From the NCBI GenBank assembly GCA_032622095.1, contig CP136068.1, positions 126,359,989 through 126,423,988 of the forward strand: a stretch of 64,000 nucleotides of DNA, read 5' to 3'. Below the pieces are notes generated by a model. That model ran no database searches, had not been told where the DNA came from, and worked only from the letters and a program-made list of their open reading frames with translations. Below are positions 55,777 through 64,000 of the stretch, piece after piece. A program made the translations under genes and the position numbers. The number at the start of each line of letters is the position of its first letter. Position 1 is the stretch's first letter. Origin of the DNA: Siphonodentalium dalli. Lineage: Eukaryota; Mollusca; Scaphopoda; Gadilida; Siphonodentaliidae.

Positions 55777-56440
55777 CTTTATTTTCCTCCATTTATAGAA
55801 GAGTTATAAATAATGATTACATGTAACATGAACAGAGAATGAGCCAGGGTCAAATAGAACAATATAGTAAACATAATTATACAAAACTAACGACATGAGA
55901 TGTAAACTTTCTGTATTTCTACATGTATCGGTGCTCATGACTGATTTTTTTTGTAGACAATTTGCAGGCACTTTCGGTAGCATCGCTTTTTTAATTGTCA
56001 AGTATTTAGCTGTGGTACAGATGGCTCATTTGAACGTGCAACTACATATATATATATACGTATTTTGATATGTGTTGCAGGAATTTCGTCATTGAAAACC
56101 ATATGGTCTGAGAATATGAAGGGCAACAACCGTAAACGTGCATCGTTACCAAAGCTAACGACTTGAGATGTAAAATTTATGTAGTTCTACATGTATCGAT
56201 TCTACTAACATTTGCCTTCAGATACCTACATGTATGATTGATTTTACTAGATAATTGCTTGATATTTACAGGCAAATTTCGATAGCATCGCTACTCGTTG
56301 TACTATAGCATTTAAAGTTATGTAAAACACTCCGGTAGGGTGATCAAATACAAATGGAGAATAATTCTTGCTCAAAGTACCGGTAGTTATTTTAATCCAA
56401 ATTTACAACACACAGTCATAGTGAGTCATTCTTATATATT
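55326..56440. repeat. Microsatellite and dispersed repeat copies
   Basis: An ATT run lies at 55743-55774. Copies of the GACATGAGATGTAAACTTTC repeat lie at about 55890-55985 and 56155-56290, the second diverged. AGCTGTGGTACAGATGGCTC at 56010 recurs at about 59322. No gene was seen; 55385-55740 is GC-richer and unexplained. Confidence 0.6.
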
Positions 56441-59085
56441 AACTAGCAGGGTTATCCGGCGTTGCCCAGGTTAATGTATGCTGTGGATATTTGTTGGGAA
56501 TAGAGAATGCTCTTGCTTAAAGTGTTATACGTTTTCTCATTAATTGTATATTCAAAGAGCATCACAAAACATGGTTATTACAGTCATGGAATATAAGTAG
56601 TGGCTCACCTTGTCAATTGTCATTCTATTTATCGCGATTACTCCGTTCCACCAATAATGAAGTATTTATTTATTTACAACTGCGTATACATTAGACGTTA
56701 TAATATGATACATGAACATTAGTTCGATAAAAGATGATAATTGGGTTTTGCATATTGAGATGTATCAATCAATCTAGTGGGCTGGACTAAGATATCGAGG
56801 ACACCTGGCTATCATATATCCATGAAGATACATATGTTTCAAAGAAATTTCCAGGTGCTCCTCTTTTCATGGTGCTATATATTGGCTAAATATTCTTAGT
56901 TTAAACGAAATGTTGCTGCGCACATATATCAGCTACATGTGCCAGGCACAGAGCGAGATTTTGAGTTGTTTATGTCAGTCGATGAGTCTGTTCTAAAACC
57001 ATTGTCAGATGTCAGTATTGGTAGGATCCTGAAAAGTCTTGTGCTACTAACTGCATTTTCTTGTATATCAGAAGAAACTATATTTGACTGCATAATGTGA
57101 CCACTATTTTTGAACAGGCCTTCCATATCTCTTGACAAATTGTAACTTTTTGTGGAAACTGTATCGAATGGAACAGACTAAATTTTGTTATTATATATAT
57201 GCAATCCTCTGACGGTTCGAGGTCTCTCAGTTTGCACGAATATATGTATCTCTTCAATAGAATGATAAATATACGTTTAATGCTTCTTCTAGTTATCTTT
57301 TTTTTGCTAGCTCATTGTGTGAATGCCTTGGTTGCCATTCCCATATAAATATGACTGTTGAGAAGATATGATTGTTCAAGTGACTTATGTGGGTCACCAT
57401 ATGTCGGGATTGTGAAATGTGAAAGCCCAACTACTTAACATGATATGGAGATGGCCTGGTGACTGTATATAACTTATATGTGGATATCGGCGAATAGCAA
57501 TCTTATCAATGATAGTGCATATCCGCTCGCCATCCGTGGTGCAAACGACACCAAATGTGATTTAATTCATGGTATATCATTAGAGAAAAACGTGTATGAA
57601 TTTGGTGGAATTTGGTTTATTAAATCAATTGTTGATGCAACGCTGACTCGAACAACGCCATATTGCGAAGGTGATTATGTATTCGGTTGGTGGAAATCAG
57701 CGACAAAACTATTTCACCATATTTTTTACATTTCCCCTCCCACCAACAGCGTCATTTTAGAAAATTTTAACCCGCACCATTATCTTCCTTGTAAATAGTT
57801 ACCCCTCTTAGAACGCCTTGGTGCCATCTCGATTGTACCGCGTGAAGTTATATATAGAACGCACACAGACAGACAAAAAGACAGACAGACAGCACGATTT
57901 TATTTCTTGTATCATTTGAGAAGAACGTGTCTGAATTTGATGGTAATTGGTACTAAAAATATTTTGTTTCAGTTTTTGTGACCCTCCCGTCCCTATTTCG
58001 GACTCAAGCTGCACACACTAAGACTCATTAGTGATTAGAGATGCATATGTATGAAATTGGTGAAAATTGGCGAGTATACAAATTCGTATCAAATTTAAGG
58101 TCCCCATATCTCTCACCCATATCTAAACCACACGATAATCACGGAGAAGAATATGTATCAATCGGCACTAAACATATAGATATAATTTTTTGTGTCCCTC
58201 TCATCTCTATACTCAACTGACTCGAATGGCCCCACTTGTGACATCCTTAAACCACACGATTACACTCCTGATATCATGGCGATGATTGTTTATAAGTTTG
58301 GTGATAATCGGCTTTTTATCAAATTTGGTGCCAATCCCTCCCCTCTCCATCTCTCACCCAAACAGCACCACTATGGCGTCTTTAAATCACGATTAGATTC
58401 CTCGTATCATGGATAAGAACGTGTATCAATTTGGTGGAAATTGGCGCTAAAACAATTGTGCATCAATTTTGGTGCCCCTGTCCCTTTCAATGCAACCCTG
58501 ACTCGAATGAGGCCACCTTTGACAGATAAAAGCCACACCATTAGACTCCTCATACCATGGGGATGATTTTGTATAAATGTGGTGGCAATCGGCGACTTAT
58601 TAATTAATTTTAGTGCCCACCCCCTCCCAATCTCTCACCCAAAAACAACAATTTGGCGTTGTTAAATCGCACAATTAGATTCCTTATATCACGAAGAAGA
58701 ATATATATCAATTTGGTGGAAATCGGCGCTAAAAATAGTTTTATCAATTTTGGTGCCCCTCTCCCCTTCCGTTCATCCCTGACTCAAACGACGCCACTTT
58801 TGACATATTTAAACCACACCGTTGGATTCTTCATATCATGGGGATGATTATATATAAGTTTGGTGGCAATCGGCGACAAATTTTTGTTCTGCCTCTCCCC
58901 CCTTTTCTGCCCCTGACAACAACGGCGTCACTTTAGAAATTTCTAACCCCGACCATTATCTTTCTCGTAAAAAGCTACTCCTAGTAGACCCCTTTGGCAT
59001 CATCTAGATGGTCCCCTGTGAATTTCTATAGAACACAGACAGACAGACAGACAGACATTCGCAAATATAGATATAGATTAATTCC
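56441..59085. repeat. Decayed element with ~140-bp tandem units
   Basis: It opens with ACTAGCAGGGTTATCCGGCG, a phrase typical of a widespread class of invertebrate dispersed repeats, and closes with ACAGACAGACAGACAGACAT. Between about 57580 and 58985 are roughly nine units anchored on TTTGGTGGAAATCGGCG and CACACGATTAGACTCCT. An internal CACACAGACAGACAAAAAGA tract lies at about 57863. ORFs here come from the repeats. An inverted fragment lies at 35.4-36.0 kb. Confidence 0.7.
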
Positions 59086-59348
59086 GATGGCGAAATCGTT
59101 GCGTTGGTTTATCGCCGATAGTTGCGTCCCGTATTGAGAAGTAAATATTTCCAATGGCGCTTAGTTCAGACGATGTTTTCTATGGAGTGGTATGGTCGAT
59201 TTCTTTGAGATTTTCGACGATGTCAGTAGAATGCTGCATTCCTCCAGTTGGCATAGCGACAGAATACTAACGTATCAGTCTCACGCACCCGAACGTAATA
59301 TGTCTTTAGTTATCACGTTGTTAGCTGTGATACAGGTGGCTCATTTGA
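59086..59348. other. No recognisable gene
   Basis: The short frame at 59192-59374 is unsupported. The right edge repeats a phrase from 56010. Confidence 0.4.
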
Positions 59349-59800
59349 ACTACTGTGGGGGGAACTACTCCTGATTGGTTATGTGGGGGAACCACTCCTG
59401 ATTGGTTATGTGGGGGAACTACTCCTGGTTGGTTCTGTGTGGGAACTACTCCTGATTGGTTATGTGGGGGGAACCACTCCTGATTGGTTATGTGGGGGAA
59501 CTACTCCGGGTTGGTTCTGTGTGGGAACTACTCCTGATTGGTTATGTGGGCGGACTACTCCTGATTGGTTATGTGGGGGGACTACTCCTGATTGGTTATG
59601 TGGTGGGACTACTCCTGATTGGTTATGTGGGGGGACTACTCCTGGTTGGTTCTGTGGTGGGACTACTCCTGGTTGGTTCTGTGTGGGAACTACTCCTGAC
59701 TGGTTCTGTGGGTGGAACTACTCCTGGTTGGTTCTGTGGGGGGACTACTCCTGGTTGTTTTTGTGGGGGGGGGGGCTACTCCTGGTTGGTTCTCTGCCGA
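59349..59800. repeat. Minisatellite, ~27-28-bp unit, about 16 copies
   Basis: Units of GGGGGAACTACTCCTGATTG followed by GTTATGTG alternate with a GGTTGGTTCTGTG variant. Unit length varies by one base through G-run slippage, so two frames stay open and yield GLLLIGYV-like repeats that are not real proteins. Confidence 0.95.
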
Positions 59801-59865
59801 GTTTCGGGAGTATTTTTGAGGGACGATTCCTATTCTCTATTGAGCCGTCGACGACATAAATCGTC

Positions 59866-60105
59866 AAAAACAACAACATTAGAAGACTGTTTCGTGATTT
59901 TCATAGCGATATCTTGAAATTATAGTCTCTGACCATCGGTGTGTGAAAAAATAGTCCAAAACTAATCTCCAAACATACAGAAATCTACTTTTTAAATTGT
60001 CCTACTCCGATTCTCTGCCGAGGGCTGCGATTCTCTACCGATTACTCGGTTATCTGCCTAAAAGAAAGTGAAGTGGTGCATGCTATCAGCTTGATTTCTA
60101 CCAAT
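59866..60105. repeat. Dispersed repeat shared with 50478-50730
   Basis: See the paired locus: AAATCGTCAAAAACAACAAC at the start and ATCAGCTTGATTTCTACCAA at the end, with TCTCTGCCGA words between. Confidence 0.8.
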
Positions 60106-60289
60106 AATCACCCCACCAACCCCACTGCCCAATACTGGCCACAGATGTTGCCAGTAGAAACAGTGAAGGGTGATATGATGACATTCAGTTGCAAATGTGG
60201 AGAGATACACACCGAACTTTGGGAACCCTAGTAATAGATAGTGTCCGATTCATCCACGTCCTTCGTCTTCTTGAAATTGAATAACACGC

Positions 60290-60716
60290 CTTTTACTAAA
60301 TAATACCAGTGTTTAATATGGCATGCGGGTGGCTTAGTTTGGAATAGTCATTCCACAGACTCGCACCTGTATAGTAAAAGCTGTTTCCTCCATTAGTCTG
60401 AACATTAGGTGGTGTTAATATAAACAACCAGATCTTAGGTTATAAGAGGAGGGTGAGGTGAGCTCGTAGGAAGGACATTTTCGTTTAGACAGCTTGTGAG
60501 GATTCCATCCATTATTTTCTTTATAAAACTAAGCTTCCTCTGTTCTACTCTGCATCTTACTGGAAGCATATTTATTACCTTTCTAAATATCACCCGCTCA
60601 TCTAAAAATAACCAGTGATTGTAACAACATGCCACAATTGTGAAAGTAACCCGGTTTATTGCATAGAAACATATTGTACGATAAAGTCGATTAAATTTGA
60701 CGAAAAATCCCACCAC
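60290..60716 (-). pseudogene. LINE ORF2 C-terminal remnant, minus strand
   Basis: Minus-strand frames include NMLPVRCRVEQRKLSFIKKI followed by MDGILTS (the R-x-L-x-F..K-x-L-G segment after the polymerase) and, nearer 60350, NSFYYTGASLWNDYSKLS (the RLWNSLP-type motif). At least one stop and shift separate them. This matches CR1/Jockey-type ORF2 tails; the polymerase core is absent. Confidence 0.55.
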
Positions 60717-61074
60717 TGGATCCGGGCGTAAAGTCAGACACAGAAGTGTAAGGCCATCGCAACTTCAACGAAAACCATTATTATTCATGCCGATTTCACT
60801 AGCCGGTTTACGGCCAAGGAAACTTGGAGTGATTAATGTACAGCCGACATGTAGAAGTTCATGGCGCTCAGATGTATGATACTGGTCACGTACAGTATAG
60901 AGGTATGATACTGGTCACGTACAGTATTGCGGATCAAGGATGTGGAACTAACGAGGCCGAATATTTCCCAATAATATTAATCGTTATCGATTGGTGAGGG
61001 TGGCAAGGCCGTCGCCAATAAAATAGATTTGTAAACCAGGTTCGGGGACGTCAGCTCCCAGAAATGAAACAATT
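60717..61074. other. No recognisable gene
   Basis: A short direct repeat ATGATACTGGTCACGTACAG lies at about 60877 and 60906. Nothing else was seen. Confidence 0.5.
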
Positions 61075-61089
61075 TGTCCATCATATATC

Positions 61090-61650
61090 GATATATTGGC
61101 GTAGATATACTCGGAAACTTTACTCGGTAGAGAACGTAAATAAAACTCAACAGAGTTCCAAATCGCCAGGAGTAGTTCTCTCACAGTGCCCAAAACCACT
61201 TCAATTACAATTGGATCCGTTTGCCAGATATTGCGACAAATGGAAATTAACGATCAATGTGGAAAAACAAATAGTATCCCACATAGTGGATTTGGGAGTA
61301 TCTGCCACAATAACTGTATAATCGGCATACAGGATCAAAACATTTTCAAGTAGCAATCTAATCTGCTTTCAATTTCGTTGTTCAATTTACGTAATTCAAA
61401 TAAGTTATCTTTTGAACGAAACAGTTGCAAGTCATTAACATGTGAGAACAACAAAGTTGAGATTAAAACCGTTATACCGCTACTGTGGTTGAAGAGGTCA
61501 TTGTCGCCATATTTACCTACAATGTAGCTTTCCGAAAAGCTGTTGTTGTGTACCCAGCTCAGACGAATCAAATATGTCGCTGGTTCTCAGCAGAGTCCTG
61601 CTGTTATTCCAGGTCTTGTGAGGAGTAACTACATGTGTTTGTGCAACTGG
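61090..61650. pseudogene. LINE reverse-transcriptase fragment with internal inversion, copy 2
   Basis: The plus strand, about 61190-61280, encodes LQLQLDPFARYCDKWKLTIN. The minus strand, about 61470-61290, encodes LLFSHVNDLQLFRSKDNLFE and ILYADYTVIVADTPKST, with the catalytic YADD changed to YADY. The inversion junction is at about 61290, in the same place as in copy 1 at 53.03 kb. An insert (AGGAGTAGTTCTCTCACAG) upstream is missing from copy 1. Confidence 0.72.
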
Positions 61651-61674
61651 GGAAGAGCGTCAGATTGAACTCTC

Positions 61675-62012
61675 GAAAGCCCACCCATCATCTGCTTATA
61701 ATATAACTTGTTTTAGTTAGATAATGTGCTTAGAATTGCCTCATTTTGAGTCGATAATCAGCTGAAAATGAGAGCGTTTTAGTCATATTATCGACTCCTA
61801 ATGAGGCTATTCTAAGCAAATTATGTGCGGACAATGACACATATAAGCTAATTCGCCGACTTTCCATGTGTCCGCTCTTTAACATGCGTTTCCAATGTGG
61901 CCCGTGCCAAACACTAAATGGCCATGACTCCATTATCTGCTAATTTCAGAATAAAATAATCGCATTATGTACTTATTTCACAGTATAGGCCGATTATGTG
62001 CGTAGTTTCACG
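61675..62012. mobile_element. ATAATGTG-rich MITE, copy in the duplicated segment
   Basis: It starts CCCATCATCTGCTTATAATA and contains TCCATGTGTCCGCTCTTTAA and a CACGAGGAACTGTTG end. It corresponds to 54790-55152, more decayed at the ends. Confidence 0.78.
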
Positions 62013-62054
62013 AGGAACTGTTGTTCAATCAGGAGAGGGCCATTTCCTGGCATT

Positions 62055-62445
62055 TACACCTGATGATATGTACACATGATGTGCGAGGGTATCACCTCCC
62101 TATCCTCACACCTGATGATATGTACACATGATGTGTGATGGTATCACCTCCCTCTCCTCCCACCTGATGATATGTACACATGATGTATGAGGGTATCACC
62201 CCTCCCTCACACCTGATTATATGTACACATGATGTGTGAGGGTATCACCTCCTCACACCTGATGATATGTACACATGATGTGTGAGGGTATCACCCCCCC
62301 CCCCCCTCACACCTGATGATATGTACACATGATGTGTGAGGGTATCACCTCCCCTCCCCTCACACCTGATGATATGTACACATGATGTGTGAGGGTATCA
62401 CCTCCCTCCTCCTCACACCTGATGATATGTACACATGATGTATTT
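62055..62445. repeat. Minisatellite, 8 units of ~42-57 bp
   Basis: Each unit has CACCTGATGATATGTACACATGATGT with GAGGGTATCACC and a variable CT-rich spacer. A related single unit lies at about 63074. It interrupts the segment shared with 54.5-55.3 kb. Confidence 0.93.
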
Positions 62446-62454
62446 CAGTTGTCC

Positions 62455-62615
62455 AGCAATACTTTGAAGCGTTTTATCAATGACAAATACAGAAGGTTTC
62501 TTGGCATTGGGATAACAAATAAAACCAAGTAATGAGGCTATACCTCACCATCATTGAGACTAAGTAATTAATTATCATACCTACGTTTCGATAGTTGTTT
62601 TTTAGATGCCATATG
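62455..62615. repeat. Right part of the segment shared with 55160-55325
   Basis: AATGACAAATACAGAAGGTT through GGCTATACCTCACCATCATT and ATGCCATATGAAA match with few differences. Confidence 0.85.
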
Positions 62616-63252
62616 AAAAGCAAATAATCGGAAAATCGCCGATTTATTGAGCCGGATCAACTCGACCACCCGTGTTTTGTGTGACCCATATTATGTGACT
62701 AAAGGGGGGTGCCCAATAGCAGAAGAGTCCACAAATAAAGGTACCATGTCTTGCCCACCGGAAGCTGACATAAGCTAATGGTAGGCAGAGCACCCTGCTG
62801 TAAAGGCAGTTTCTGATATATAGTCATAAAGGATAGGAACAGAAAAGATAGCAGAAACCCAAAGAACACATACACATTTTGGGTTTTGATTGATGTTTCA
62901 TAATAAGAATTAATTTAAGCTTTGTATGACCCACATTATGTGAAATAAAATAAGCAAGAAAGCCCCATCCATGTCCTCCGGTATATTAGGTACCGAGTTT
63001 CCCATATATATCGTACCTGAATTAAAGGTACACGCATTTATAGATAAGTTATACATTTCCCAAATGGTATTGGTGTACACATGATGTATGAGGGTACATC
63101 ATACATAACAGTAAAATTAAGTTAACTTCGTGCAAATAAGATATGCATAATTATGTATGATATATCAAGCACTAACAGCGATTGGATTCCAACATCCAAG
63201 CGAGTTGAATGTAAACGCTCTTTATACTGGGTTCATTAGTTATGTGTTTCTG
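62616..63252. other. No recognisable gene
   Basis: GACCCATATTATGTGA and GACCCACATTATGTGA occur at 62682 and 62928 as an imperfect direct repeat. No supported ORF. Confidence 0.45.
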
Positions 63253-63335
63253 TTATTTTGAAGAGTTGAGCCGAAGTGGACAATGCTCTAAGCCGCGCCT
63301 GCGGATCAATGCCTCACGTGATACGGCCGCACTAG
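63253..63335 (-). mobile_element. LINE 5'UTR fragment
   Basis: On the minus strand GCGGCCGTATCACGTGAGGC and GATCCGCAGGCGCGGCTTAG resemble the LINE 5'UTR at about 21627-21668. It is short and diverged. Confidence 0.45.
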
Positions 63336-64000
63336 TACCACTAAGAAACACACACGACCCCCTTGTGTGATGCATCCTACGCCTTCGCGGTGCACCTATC
63401 CTACTCAGTGCCAAACGTGGTAAAAAAAACACAACACCACGTGAAGGTATGGTACAGTTTCCGTAAACCATCTAGTGACAATTGTGTGGATAACACTCGT
63501 TTCCGTCGAAGTACGGTTGCTGTGATCTTCTATAACTAACTTTAAGTGTATATCAGAATAGATTAGAGTTTATTTTGATAACACTTATACACATGTTGAC
63601 ACTGCAAAGAAAATAGTATAACGTGATGTGTAAATAAATTGTGTGTATAACATACGTAAAATCGGTTTCTATATATAGATCATTTTGTAATGTATAGTAT
63701 ATATCATAATCTCGTTTAAAGCTGTGATTTGTAAAAGTAAGAGCGCTGAATATAGAAATCAGTCGGGTGCACTGTCATGTGACTACGTGTTATCCGGGAT
63801 AGCATGATAAGCAGACCAAGGCCCATTTATTTCCATTATGGTCCCCGGTGCCACCCAGTCACACGAGAGGCCACGCAACACGTTTGGAACTTCCTACTCT
63901 ACTAAAGTTATAAAATAGTGTGAATAAACACTTATTGTGGAACATACACAATACACGGGATGTTTCTGTCGCAATACCACGCAGTCCCCACAATTTCCGG
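63336..64000. other. No recognisable gene
   Basis: AT-rich non-coding sequence to the window end. The 72-codon minus-strand frame at 63253-63471 is not supported. Confidence 0.45.

Noticed and set aside
59383-59917. Two overlapping ORFs of about 155 codons with GLLLIGYV-like repeats
   Set aside because: Both are translations of the same G-rich minisatellite in different frames; no independent coding evidence.
62055-62445. CRISPR-like array of regularly spaced repeats
   Set aside because: Spacers are short, low-complexity CT variants rather than unique sequences, there are no cas genes, and the context is eukaryotic. It is a minisatellite.

Overview
The window is AT-rich nuclear DNA of an animal, most likely a marine invertebrate and plausibly a mollusc. 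The evidence is a TRIM/NHL gene with a spliced 5' end, intron-containing helicase fragments, LINE ORF1 and ORF2 remnants, a tRNA-derived SINE, a KIAA1958/Crypton-type recombinase and dense families of short foldback elements. There are no operons, Shine-Dalgarno sites or CRISPR arrays. The species assignment is inference; only the gene and repeat types are visible.

Only two long intact reading frames are present. At 0.1-1.7 kb lies a virus-type (A32/FtsK-HerA-like) packaging-ATPase protein with an added zinc finger. Its 5' end sits in an almost perfect 239-bp palindrome, and a second inverted copy of its N-terminus lies downstream. At 12.2-14.1 kb (minus strand) is a complete TRIM-type protein (RING, two B-boxes, coiled coil, NHL repeats) with its coding region in one exon.

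The rest is transposon and repeat landscape. 3.8-11.4 kb: nested foldback MITEs sharing one hairpin module. 15.3-19.3 kb: TTAA-flanked MITE and older repeats. 19.3-26.0 kb: several 5'UTR/ORF1 copies of a Jockey/CR1-like LINE on both strands; one is split by a 2.4-kb element whose ends are inverted arrays of a short tandem repeat, and that element contains two further MITEs. 26.6-28.2 kb: broken Crypton-like tyrosine recombinase. 29.7-30.5 kb: another broken retroelement-type ORF. 31.3-40 kb: scattered exons of a PIF1-like helicase, with the Walker-B exon and a linked SGNH-hydrolase-like remnant in a roughly 1-kb tandem array. 36.1-37.2 kb: LINE ORF2 tail. 40.7-42.2 kb: PHD-like fragment and P-element-like transposase remnant. 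42.3-44.1 kb: two direct copies of one MITE. 44-46 kb: hairpins, a LINE fragment and a MITE. 48-49.4 kb: possible zinc-finger exon and a frameshifted minus-strand ORF. 50-64 kb: SINE, duplicated LINE fragments with an internal inversion, a degenerate tandem array with a period of roughly 140 bp, two minisatellites and a partial segmental duplication.

The genes do not form a pathway. The strongest structural signals are the multi-level nesting of foldback elements, the tandem-repeat-ended element at 22.4-24.8 kb, the tandem PIF1/SGNH-like array, the LINE inversion shared by two loci, and the palindromic start of the ATPase gene. I found no convincing new multi-gene functional system.
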